NCBI GenBank assembly: GCA_003260075.1
Contig: QLIY01000022.1
Span: 37,289-101,288, forward strand
Reading direction: 5' to 3'
Source: Phallusia mammillata
Taxonomy: Eukaryota > Chordata > Ascidiacea > Phlebobranchia > Ascidiidae
Length of the DNA stretch: 64,000 nucleotides
The translations under genes were made by a program, and so were the position numbers. Positions 35,001-46,300 of this stretch are shown in pieces. The notes under the pieces are model-generated. The model worked only from the letters and a program-made list of their open reading frames with translations, was not told the DNA's origin and searched no databases. Every line of letters begins with the position of its first letter. Position 1 is the stretch's first letter.

Positions 35001-38000
35001 TGCCGGATTTGTAAGGTAGAAAGCGTGTTGTACATTTTAATACCTTTAACGTTCCAATGCTTTAGATTTAGAGCAGTGGTTCTCAAACTGTTTTATATTT
35101 TTTTTTCAAAACGGTCCCTTTCCCATTATTTCGAGGGCTCGCGATCCTTAAGCCTGAATGTGTATTTCAGAAAAACGAAAGTTGATTGCAGGACTTTAGC
35201 TAGTTATGCAAAATTGCGCATAACAGTAATCTAAAGACAGCTTGTGACATCACAGAAAAGACAAAAACATTACGATTGTGCGCGAACAATTGGGGGGGGG
35301 GGTTTTATTAGTTGTCATGCAATAAATACTATTGTTTAGCAATGAAGACAGTCGATTCTCAATTCTACTTTTATTTACACTTATTTAGTGGCACAAACTG
35401 ACGCCAAATAAGATTATAGAAGTACCTCAACCTTTTCGCAGTCCCCTCAAAATTGCCACACGGACCCCAAAAGGACAGCGGACCCCAGTTTGAGAACCGC
35501 TGATTTAGAGGGTGTTGGGCCAAGATTTATTTGCCATTCTGACAAATACTCCAGAAATATGTTACGATACTTACAATTTATTCAAAAATGTTTTTCCCAT
35601 GGGGCTACATGCAAATGGTCCACTGTTATCATGAACTGGTCGGTTTCCTTCGGGTTTTGGTAACAACGACACACAAGACCATAACTGGAAAACATTAAGA
35701 CATTAGAAATATTTTTAAACTGCTACTATTTTTGGCCCTTGATTTCCAGTTAGAAAAAATTGAAAAGGTTTAGTCAAAACGGTTTTGAACAAAAAGTTGT
35801 GGAGAAATTACCTCTACCAAATCATCCATTTCTTCTTTAGTGGCATTCTTCTTGTTGTGCAAACATGCTTCCACAAAGTCTTTTTTGCTGGGACTAAAAT
35901 TGATTTGTTAAAAATCGAGATAGAGTGTATTTGATTTAGCCTTTCCAAAATCTAATTTCACAATTTGCCTCACTAGTCATTAGTCCATGCAGCTAATAAA
36001 CGTTAAGGGACTTTCATTGTATAGGTAGGACAGTTTAAAACTTTAAGGGTTAGTTCTTTAGTACTGTGGTTTAAATTTATGAAAAAACACCTTTTTGACA
36101 AAATGTTTTGTAAGAAGTTTTGACCTTTAACAAACTCACACACTACTTACATCAGATACTGTTCAGCTAGTTGTCTGCTTACTGGCATCACCCGAGTAAG
36201 ATCATTGATTACAACATGACCAGCATACTGTTGAGGCTTTGTTTCATAGTTTGTTAATGATGACGATATTTCTTGATCTTTTGCGTAATATGGAAGATGA
36301 GAAAAGTTTTTCATCTTTCTGGAAGGTCTCTAGCATATCACAAAATACAAATGTTTAAACCATCACAAAATGCAAATGTTCAAAATGAGCAACCCTCTCA
36401 TAATTGATTCGTAAATTATTGTCCCTTACTTTTTGTGTGTACACTAATGCTAGTAGATACACCAAAAAACAAACACAATTATTTTAAAATCTTTGACAAC
36501 AGAGCATAAAACTTATTGTTAGCCTCTTGCCTTTTGTTTGTAATAAAAAGTTCGAACAGACAAATCAGGAGGTTGATTTGGGCTGGTGCTAAATTGTGAT
36601 GTGGAAATCTGATTAAGAACAGATGAATTGCTTCGGTACATAGGAAACACTGATGGTGTGGAATTGCGGTGTGTTGTGAGACTCGAAAATGATCTTCATG
36701 AAAAAAAAAACATGTACAATGTAATTGCCTTAAAAAATGTTCTTCATGAAAAAAAAAACATGTACAATGTAATTGCCTTAAAATGGGTTTCTGATGGGTT
36801 TCTTACAATTTTTATCGCACTCACATCTACCAGCTAGTTTTTTGTTGTAAAAACAATAGATAACCTCAATACCAGTGTAATTGGTGACAAAATATTGTTA
36901 CAAAGCCTAAAATGTGTCATTAAAAATAAATAATAAATACCTGGGAGTTTTTTCATTAACTGACTGAAATCCACGGACATGAGCTGGTCTCAAAAATATC
37001 ACCAGGTATCCAACACTACAAAACCTGTTTACAATGTAATGGACATTTTAGCTGGGGGGGGGGGCATACCTTGGAGTTTTTTCATTTACTGACTGAAATC
37101 CACGGACATGAGCTGGTCTCAAAAATATCACTAAATATCCAACACTACAAAACCTGTTTACAATGTAATGGACATTTTAGCTGGCTAATCTTAAATAACA
37201 GAGAATATAATTGGACAAATTTTACCTGGCTCCACTTGTTCTGGGAAAAGGAATATTGTTTGGCATTGCATAGAACTGGTGATTACGCAAAACATTGGCA
37301 AAAGAAAATGTTGGTGGATCAAACGCTTCAGACGGGGGGGGGGCAGACTCGAAAATGATCTTCATGAAAAAAACAAAAACATGTACAATGTAATTGCCTT
37401 AAAAAATGTTCTATTTGTTTCTGATGGGTTTCTTACAATTTTTATCGCACTTACATCTACCAGCTAGTTTTTGTTGTAAAAACAATAGATAACCTCAATA
37501 CCAGTGTAATTGGTGACAAAATATTGTTACAAAGCCTAAAATGTGTCATTAAAAATAAATAATAAATACCTGGGAGTTTTTTCATTAACTGACTGAAATC
37601 CACGGACATGAGCTGGTCTCAAAAATATCACCAGGTATCCAACACTACAAAACCTGTTTACAATGTAATGGACATTTTAGCTGGCTAATCTTAAATAACA
37701 GAGAATATATTTGGACAAATTTTACCTGGCTCCACTTGTTCTGGGAAAAGGAATGTTGTTTGGCATTGCATAGAACTGGTGATTGCGCAAAACATTGGCA
37801 AAAGAAAATGTTGGTGGATCAAACGCTTCAGACGGGGGGGGGGAATGCAAAAGTACTCACATATTTAGGTTGTGGGAGTAATTACTTAGATACAAGCCCT
37901 GAGTAACCTGGCATGAGTTTATTTACCAGCTTGAGTTTTGCAATGGCATCTCCACTTAAGTTGTTTTTACTGAATAGGGGGGGGGGATTTTATCATCCTC

Positions 38001-41000
38001 ACTATGATACTGAAGAAAAAAATCAGAGATTGCCTAGTTGGTGACCAATTGACATAATTGTCACTCTTACTGATATGTCACTGAATTGTGTGGTGAGTTG
38101 TCTAAGACAAGGTTCCAAACAACTTCTGTTGTTACGCACATGATGCTGTGCTGTTTCTTGCAATGTCTAAATTGAAATATTGTTTATGCAAAAGTACTCA
38201 CATATTTAGGTTGTAGGAGTAATTACTTAGATACAAGCCCTGAGTAACCTGGCATGAGTTGATTTACCTGCTTGAGTTTTGCAATGGCATCTCCACTTAA
38301 GTTGTTTTTACTGAATAGAAACATAGGTGGTTCATTGTGAGGATATGTGGGAGGAAAGCTAATTTTGATCCAAGCATAAAAGACTGGTGTTCGTAAAGAC
38401 ACACTGCACGTTCTTTGGGAGAGGTCAACCTGAAAAACGGTTGCAATAGACATCACAGGATGCTTTTCATTTGAAAAATATATGTTCTATACAACACTCT
38501 TCTTAGAAAAACTACTTCTTACATGTATATGGAATCAGACCTGAAGCCAAATTATGGCAGGACTGGCCCTTATATAATCCCAGGAAGCCAGGATCATTGG
38601 GGGGGGGGAATTGCAATAGACATGACAGGATGCTTTTCATTTGAAGAATATATGTTCTATATACAACACTCTTATTAGAAAAACTACATGTATATTACTG
38701 AGGTCAGACCTGAAGCCAAGTTATGGCAGGACAGGCCCTTATATAATCCCGGGAAGCCAGGATCATTAGAGTTTGTATTAACAGTGCCTTGCCACTGCAA
38801 AATGCCCCAGAGAGTGTCTTGATTCAGTATAATAAACCTAATGAGCTGACTGCATTTGGGTTTGACACACTGCTTTTTAATAGGTCATTTGGTCTCTTTA
38901 TTTTTGTGTGTTAATTTTATATCAATTAGAGAAACAGAAATACCTCAATGTCATAAATAACCTCATTTTTTCCAAATTTGTTTAAACAAAAAACAAACAA
39001 ACAAAATTTGTCTCTTGTAGAAAAAATCGCATGAAACAGTTGTTGTCCTGAATTAGGACATACACACCTCATCTAGGCGTAAATTAGGCAGTGAAACATT
39101 GAGAAGTTTAAACTCTTGTTCCAATGAATGCATGGAGGTTGCTGGGGAACTTATTGTCAATGACTTGTTGAATTGGAAAGATTCACTTGGTGTGTTGTCC
39201 ATAAACCCATCTGGGTACTCATGAGATACAGACTTGTAGCTTCCAGACACCAAAGATACATTACTTTCTGAAAAATTAACACACTTCAGTCTTCCAATGT
39301 TTATGTGCAACAATATATGTTTTTGTATTATATGTAGAAAATTGTGTAGAATTTGGACAATGTTCATTAATAACAGTTACATTTTAACACCTAATAATGT
39401 TATGATGATGGATAAATAACATGCTGTACAGGCAAAAATCCACTAAATTACTGACATATGCAGACTGTATAGCTAGAGCACAATTTTATCAAAACTTTAT
39501 CAACCTAATGGCAATGCTTACCAACACTTGAATTAGATGATTGGATCACATTTGATACAGGGTGGATTGGTTCAGCTGGTTCTTTTTCATCAGTAGTTAC
39601 ATCATGCATTAAATTATAAACTTCCTCATCTTCTGGCACATGATCAATCGAATCCTTTGACATCCCACAAGCATACAAAAGGTTTTGATCCAGGTTGTTT
39701 ATTTGAAGAGTTTGATCCTTGCACCATGTCACTAGTTTCCAGTTAGTATCGGGGGGGGGGTCCGCATGCATACAAGAGGTTTTGATCCAGGTTGTTTACT
39801 TGAAGAGTTTGATCCTTGCACCATGTCACTAGTTTCCAGTTAGTATCTGGTAAAAATTGCTTTTTAGTGTACATGTGAAGTAAAGCATATTGTGAAAAAA
39901 ATTATTTGCCTTTATTCAATTTAAACCAGTGTTTCTCAACCTGTGGTATGCATACCAGTAGAGGTACACCTGAGCTTTTTCGGTGGTACGCAAGGAGCTT
40001 TATGTCATTTAGAATGAGAGTGTAACTTAACAGACCCAACAGGTCGGCCCTGGTTTGGGGTGAAACTCAGGTTTTAGACCAGGGGTGTGCAACCTGCGGC
40101 CCGCGGGCCAAATGCGGCCCTTGATTAAAGGTTGTGCGGCCCGCAGAGACGCTTGGATTTCAAATATACTGACAAAGAAGTCCAACTATTTTATATTTTT
40201 CAGATTATTGCGCCTGATGCTATTTTTCTGCGACCAGGCAATATGTGGCTGGAATCAAATGCGAGTTTGACTTGTAGTTGAACATATTTGGTTAGCAACA
40301 AAGTAAAATCACCTTGTGTTATACACAGGTGCGGCCTGCGATCTAATTTTGGCTATTGTATTTGGCCCCACAGTAACAAAAGTTGCACACCTCTGTTTTA
40401 GACATTCCTTTGAAATCGCTAACTGTGCTGGTTACAGAAATATGCTAGCCTGGTCAAGAAAAATGGGCTTATGCCTTGATGTATCCATTCACACAGGGTT
40501 GTGGGGGTATGCAGTGATAGAAAAAGTTCCCAGGTGGTACACAATCCCTAAGAGATTGAGAATCGCTGGATTAAACATATATATTGCTATTAATTAGCAG
40601 CTAAAACATAGAATATAATGAAGCAATTTTATAAGTTGAACCAGAGGCATGGAAACAAAACACACACAAAAATTTCATACCAGATTTTGATTTTGCAATG
40701 TGGTAACCCAAGATGACATCATTGTGTCCCACAAAACTATGGACTGGTTGGTCAGGTTCATTTACATTCCACAATGTCAAAGGAGTTTCCCTGAAGTTTG
40801 CCAACTCCACAGAAACTAATCCAGAACCAAAGGGCTGTAAAAATTAATATATTTTAATAAAAATCAATGTTACAAAATTTGTACCCCCAGTACACATGTA
40901 TGTATAAAACGTAATTGCTCTTCCGTGTTGTTATTTGGGTAATAATATAATAGAAAAAAATATATCAGAGAAAATTTTATCAAAGAAAAAAGAAAAAAAT

Positions 41001-42584
41001 GTATCAGACTTTTTTGAAAAACACCTTTTCAACACATTGGTACAGATGATTAATAATTTTTACACAGTTCAAAATTTAATGTAAAAAATCAAAAACTAGC
41101 ATGATGTTGCAAATACTAGTTTCCATTCATTAACAGCAAAAAATACCCACAGTGTATGAGAGTTTCCAGACTGGGTGTTTGAAGGTCATTTGCAGTTCTG
41201 CTTTACGAGGTGTTTCTGATGTATTCCAAAGCTTGATTGTGGAATCTTGACTTGCAGATGCCAGGGTATGTTCGTGGTTTGGGTCCCAGTCCAGATAATT
41301 AATTTTTGAAAGGTGTGCAGTAATGTAATGCATGGCAGTTTTAACATTCTGTATGATAAGTATATTACGAGTGAAAAAGGTTTACTTTTAAAAAGATGTA
41401 TTGCAAATATTGAAGTGTTATAACAATTTTTGATTTTAAAACATAAAAATTCAGTACATGATTTTTTATTAAAATTCAAATAAAAATGAAATTTTTACCC
41501 TTATATCCCAAACTCTTATATTGCCATCATGAGCAGTGGACAAGTAGTTTCCATTTATTTTGTTCCATTTGACTTGGCCTGATCCCGCTATAAACACAAC
41601 AAACAGTCAAAAAACTGTTGCAAAAATACAAACACACAAATAAAGCTCTTACAAACTGTTGAAATTGCAAACTTGTGGCGCTTTAAGTCTCGGGAGTCCC
41701 AAATATATATATAGGTATCCAGAGAACATGTTGCACATAGATTTGGATTTACAGCTGACCAATCAGCATCACTAATTGCTCTTGTGTGACCCTTTAGTTG
41801 TGCAACACATTTCTCCATTCCTTCATCAAATCTCCACACATCAGCCCATTGATTGTACTGTGATTACATAAAAATGCTACAGAATAATCAATACAAATCG
41901 TTGCATTTACACCTCTTGTACTACATTGTTAAGTCATTTTACAGATATCGTTGTTTAATATAAAACTTTCTTACCGTTGTCAAAATGAAGTTATTGTGTG
42001 CAACAGAAGGATTCCAAAATAAGGGGGGGGGGGACTCTTGAACAACAAGTCATTTTACAGATATCATTGTTTAACATAAAACTTTCTTACAGTTGTCAAA
42101 ATGAAGTTATTGTGTGCAACAGAAGGATTCCAAAATAAGTGACTGATGTCCCATTTGTTTGTTAGGTGTACCCTTCGAACCACCTTCTGCGGTTCTTTTA
42201 GCTCAATCAATGTCAAATGCCTTCTAGAACCTAGTACCACCAGGTCACCAAGGGCATTCACAGACATTGCACTGGGGGGGGGGAAGGTGTACCCTTCGAA
42301 CCACCTTCTGTGGTTCTTTGAGCTCAATCAATGTCAAATGCCTTCGAGAACCTAGTACCACCAGGTCACCAAGGGCATTCACAGACATTGCACTGGCCTG
42401 AAACAAGTTTTTGAACAGAGCAATGTAAAAAAGCAATTTAGTCCTAGAAAAAATACAAAAAAATATAGACATGTTTAATGCTTAAACTTACTTTGCAAAA
42501 GCTTTGTTTCAAAACATGGTTTAGACATACCTGTGTATTAGAATGCTGGGCCACTATTGAATCTTCAGTTGTCCACTGGTTCAT
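32072..42584 (-). CDS. WDR59: WDR59, GATOR2 subunit
   Basis: Scaffold of the GATOR2 complex, which relieves GATOR1 inhibition of mTORC1 on the lysosome. Exons found, in order: 42584-42531 (MNQWTTEDS); 42397-about 42091 (SAMSVNALGDLVVLGSRR, KWDISHLFWNP); 41857-41653 and 41587-41499 (WD blades: GHTRAISDADW, YIYIWDSR, GQVKWNK); 41348-41151; 40834-40681; 39846-39522; 39267-39068; 38429-38268 (RWD domain, FPPTYPHNEPP); 37834-37726 (NIPFPRTSGAR); 37653-37570; 36693-36531 (VRTFYYKQK); 36329-36151; 35893-35812; 35694-35575; 34873-34720; 33575-33491; 33428-33308; 33058-32935; 32765-32662; 32200-32072 (zinc finger CNECMHGGH...CPTSCGCNC and stop). At least one exon between the RWD exon and 37.8 kb is missing or unrecognised. 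The donor at 36531/36530 is GC. Confidence 0.95.
33148..33240. repeat. Poly-G joint in a WDR59 intron
   Basis: A G run (about 33148-33156) separates 33056-33147 from a copy at 33157-33240 (gcgcttaacatactggaac and onward). The edge of the FDAFKNSYSD exon is repeated, with one internal 10-base difference. Confidence 0.7.
35074..35502. mobile_element. hAT-like MITE, perfect target duplication
   Basis: Ends CAGTGGTTCTCAAACTG and complement, flanked by ATTTAGAG on both sides (35066-35073 and 35503-35510), which fits the nTnnnnAn preference of hAT transposases. Same family as 1128-1539, with shared interior (for example gattgtgcgcgaacaattg). A G run of about 10 sits inside at 35293. Inserted in a WDR59 intron. 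Confidence 0.9.
36660..37850. repeat. Mosaic duplicates of WDR59 exons around three poly-G joints
   Basis: The exon encoding FCSVGYLVIF occurs three times (36951-37024, 37070-37153, 37570-37653) and the NIPFPRTSGAR exon twice (37226-37334, 37726-37833), with G runs near 37054, 37335 and 37834. One copy has a slightly different donor edge. A 50-bp unit with catgtacaatgtaattgcc is also tandem at 36690-36780. Only one of each exon is needed for a normal WDR59, so the extras are probably alleles. Confidence 0.75.
37977..38770. repeat. Poly-G joints flanking the WDR59 RWD exon
   Basis: G runs at about 37977-37986 and 38599-38607. 37845-37976 is repeated at 38190-38320 (including the 3' half of the RWD exon), and 38440-38598 is repeated at 38608-38768, with several substitutions and a 4-base indel. 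Confidence 0.7.
39751..39850. repeat. Poly-G joint inside a WDR59 exon
   Basis: G run 39751-39759 within the exon that encodes NWKLVTWCKDQTLQ. The 5' part of that exon appears on both sides (39660-39750 and 39768-39846). Taken literally, the exon would be frameshifted. Confidence 0.7.
39927..40568. mobile_element. hAT-like MITE interrupted by a second MITE
   Basis: Left end CAGTGTTTCTCAACCTGTGG, right end complement CAGCGATTCTCAATCTC; flanking 8-mers atttaaac / gattaaac match at 6 of 8. Its interior is split by another element at 40080-40395. The pair lies in the WDR59 intron between the exons ending 40681 and starting 39846. Confidence 0.75.
40080..40395. mobile_element. Nested hAT-like MITE
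   Basis: Ends CAGGGGTGTGCAACCTGC and complement CAGAGGTGTGCAACTTTTG, flanked by a perfect 8-bp duplication TTTTAGAC (40072-40079 and 40396-40403). GC-rich near the left end (gcggcccgcgggcc). It inserted into the older element 39927-40568, which gives the order of events. Confidence 0.88.
42023..42395. repeat. Poly-G joints splitting WDR59 exon 2
   Basis: G runs at about 42023-42033 and 42274-42282. The exon's 3' edge and donor appear at 41976-42022 and again at 42091-42139; its middle (from GTACCCTTCGAACCACCTTC) appears at 42168-42273 and again at 42287-42395. Copies differ at several positions, including a synonymous change at the donor edge. Confidence 0.8.
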
Positions 42585-43353
42585 TTTGAATATATTTGAG
42601 GTAAATCTTTAAAAAAACAGTTGCAGTGTTGCACTGAGCTTCTTTACATCTAGTCCTTTCTTATTACATCAGGATTCAGGATGCATTTTCCAAATGATGT
42701 CAAGCGTGACGAAGTGTTCGGTTATGAACCACCTCGCAAAAAAAGAAAAAGGCAAATGTGCTCTGTTGGAGAATCGACGAATCCATGTTTATGAGAGTTT
42801 CTCATTCCTTTTGCAGATTTGTGAAAGAACAATGAGTCTATGATCGCAATGTGTATTGTTTACTACTTGGGACCAATTTTCTTCATAGTAAATGAGTTAG
42901 TTAAGTTTGTTCTGCTTGTTGAAAGAAAACGTTGCTGCACAATTGTACTAATATAATCATCAAACCGAAATAGCACCGTAACTCTGGCTGGAGCTGTATC
43001 TGGACGTTATGTAATTCAGATTGCAATCGAAGTGAACTTGCATGTTAGTGTTAATGGAGTAGATAGCAAACGGTTTAATTTAGTTGTGGCGTGAATATGC
43101 ATCGTTTTGAGACAATACGCAATATAAGACAATATGTATTGTGCCTTGTGGTACTTAAGAGCTAGTATTTAATTTATGCATAACTTACATAAAAATGTTT
43201 GGAGAGAGAGGTAAAGCACATTTTTTTGCATGTTGGTAGAGTTTTTAATACACACTGGTTTTCAAGTTGAGCATGTATTAGTGAATTTTGTCTTGTGATG
43301 ACTAACATGGTTTGAAACCAAACTTGTGTTGAGGAAATTGAAAAAACATTGCA
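42585..43353. promoter_or_regulatory. Shared divergent promoter region, WDR59 / CLEC16A
   Basis: 769 bp between the two start codons, transcribed outward in both directions. No transposon or joint interrupts it. No TATA box or named motif is convincing. Confidence 0.6.
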
Positions 43354-46300
43354 ATGCAGCGACGGGGATGGCTTGGTGGACCAAAACCACCAAAAAATCC
43401 ACATTCTTTGGAACATCTAAGGTAATCATTTGCAGGGATTAAAGTCATGTTGTTTCTTGTTTTTTTATTATTTGTTTTTTATCATTCAGGTACCTTCACC
43501 ATGTTCTGACTAAAAATCACACCATCACAGAAAACAATAAATCATTGATTGTTGAAGCATTAAGGTCTATGTCAGAAATTCTGATTTGGGGAGATCAAAA
43601 TGACAGTTCTGTCTTTGAGTGAGTATGGGTTTAAAGCCTGCTTTCATGTAACTATGAGATTTAAAGCATGATGGTGATTTTGCAGGTTTTATCTGGAAAA
43701 GAACATGTTTCTTTTTTTCCTCAACATTTTGCAACAAAACTCTGGAAATTATGTTTGTGTACAACTTCTTCAAACCTTAAACATTCTTTTTGAGAATCTT
43801 CAACATGAAACCTCTTTGTGTAAGTGTATTAAAATTTGTCTGGTATATTAATTGTATTTTGACTTTTTGTTAGTCACCGTATCATATTCAATTTGAAATA
43901 TTTTTCTTTTGACAGATTATCTACTTTCCAATAATCATGTAAATGATGTTATTTGTCATGGGGGGGGGGTTATCATATTCTATTTTAAATATTTTTCTTT
44001 TCACAGATTATCTACTTTCCAATAATCATGTAAATGATGTTATTTGTCATAAGTTTGACTTCTCTGATGAAGAAGTAATGGCATATTACATTTCATTTCT
44101 CAAAACCTTATCACTAAGGTTGAATGAACACACCATCCATTTTTTCTACAATGAGGTACATAATAGTAGCAGACTAATGTTTGTTATCATTTTGATAAAT
44201 CCTTAACCTCTACCCTTGGTTAAACACTTGAGATATTAGCTTTACTGTTGCCAGGCTACCAAAGAGTACCCCTTTACCCTTTCCATGTTCCATATAATAG
44301 TCAACTTGTTTATTAATAAAATGAGATATGTAGTAAAACATGTTATTCCCAACTAAATATTGAATTATCTCCAATATTTTAAAAAATAGAACATTTGCAA
44401 TGTTATTCTTGAAATGCGCATGGGGCTAGTCGATCGGGGTTTTGTGTTTTTTTACTGTAATTGTAATAACACTTTAAAAATCCAAAAAATGACAATTTAA
44501 AAATTCAAGCTTATCAATAATACAGCACACTGATGATTTTGCTCTCTACACCGAAGGAATAAAGTTTTTCAATCATTCTGAAACTATGGTGCGGATTGCT
44601 GTGCGAACTCTTACTTTAAATGTGTACAAAGGTAAGCAAAAGTCCCCTATTCTTTCAGACTGAAAAATCTTATGGATAAATAAGCCATGTGTTTTATTTT
44701 AGTCAATGACCATGCAATGTTGAGGTTCATTCAAGACAAAACTGCTGCTCCTTATTTCTCCAATCTTGTGTGGTTTATTGCTGAACATGTCAGACAGGTT
44801 GATGCCTGTGTGAGGGCAAATGTGAAGTAGGTAACTGTGCGTTTTATAGACTTATGTTCAATGTGAATAACTGGAATCATATTGTTCTTATAGTCACCAA
44901 CAAAGTGACAGACTTCGAGACATTGTTGCTGAACATTTGGACCACCTACATTACCTCAATGATATTGTGACATTGGAAAACAACATGTTAAATAAAGTTT
45001 TAATAGATCACTTGCTTCATCGATTGTTTTTTCCTTTGTATGTCAGATCACTGGCAGATGGTGCTCCAGGAGACGACAATGTAAGTTTATTTTGTTTACC
45101 CATTGTATATTTTGTGTTATGCTAGCTGTTTTTGGAGTAAATCTTTTGCTGATTTAAATTTTTGGTATAGTGTTAATCTGTTACTGTTTCTGTAAACCAT
45201 TACCACTTTTTTTGGTTTTGTAGGAAAAGCCTCTTGTGAATTCAGTAACAGCCCTGTTTCTTTTATCTCAAGTAAGTATTATTGAAAATTAGGCTTATCC
45301 CAATGATTTTGTACCTACAGGGAAATTTTTTTTAAATCTTTGGTGTATTTTGTTTGCAATTTTAGTCCGTGGAATTTTTTATTAACACAAATACTTCGAG
45401 TGTTGTGTAAAACAAAAGATACTTTACTAAAGAGTATTAAATAATATAACAAACTAAAGCAGTGTGCGCCTAAAATCATGAGAAAAATCAGCTTATAAAA
45501 AGAAAATTACCTATCTGTTGGCAATGCTTCAGATAAAGCATTGATCAACATGCATTTGTTTGTTTTCAGGTGTTTCTAATAATTCATCATGAAACACTGG
45601 TACACCAGCTAGCTGAAGTAATATTTACAAAAAACCTTGAATCCCTGTTCATTACTTCTGTGAGTATCATTCTTTCTACTTCAAGAATTATTTTTTGTAA
45701 ATTGTTGGATACCATTGTGTTCGGCACATATTTGTAACAAATGTTTTCTTTACAGCCAATTGAACACAAGGAGCTTCTTCAGCAACCAGAAAGTCTTGAG
45801 AAATTGTTGTCATCAAGGAAGCTGAGAAAGAAAACAAAAAACAAGAAAAGACCCAACTTTAGAAATCTTGGTTTGTAATAAAAACAATAAATGTAGTATA
45901 ACAGCAATGCAGTAAATAAAAAATTCAAATCAATAATAAAGGCAGTTTGTTACATTGACATGCAGGATTGATTTTAAGTAATCACACAGCCAATTTATTT
46001 TTTCTCTTGGACCTGAATTTTTTTTAAATTTTGGCTAAATCACAATAATTATGTGGCCATGCGGTTGGTTGTTATGTAACTAAAGATAGTTTCTTTGCAA
46101 CTCATAACAGATATGGAATTGGGGCAATCGTGGGTATAATAAACAAAATTACAAAAAATTCACGTTGAACAACACATAAAAATATCGCATTTTTATTTGT
46201 TACATTTCAGGTTCTGATGAAGAAACTGAAATCAAAAGTAGCCCTGAACCGGACGCAGAAGCCTTACCTGTTGGTGTATCAAGTGAATTCTTTCAAAGGC

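Noticed and set aside
36628..37467. Two similar short plus-strand ORFs with repeated NMYNVIAL units
   Set aside because: They are antisense to WDR59 exons and reflect a 50-bp tandem repeat plus a joint copy.
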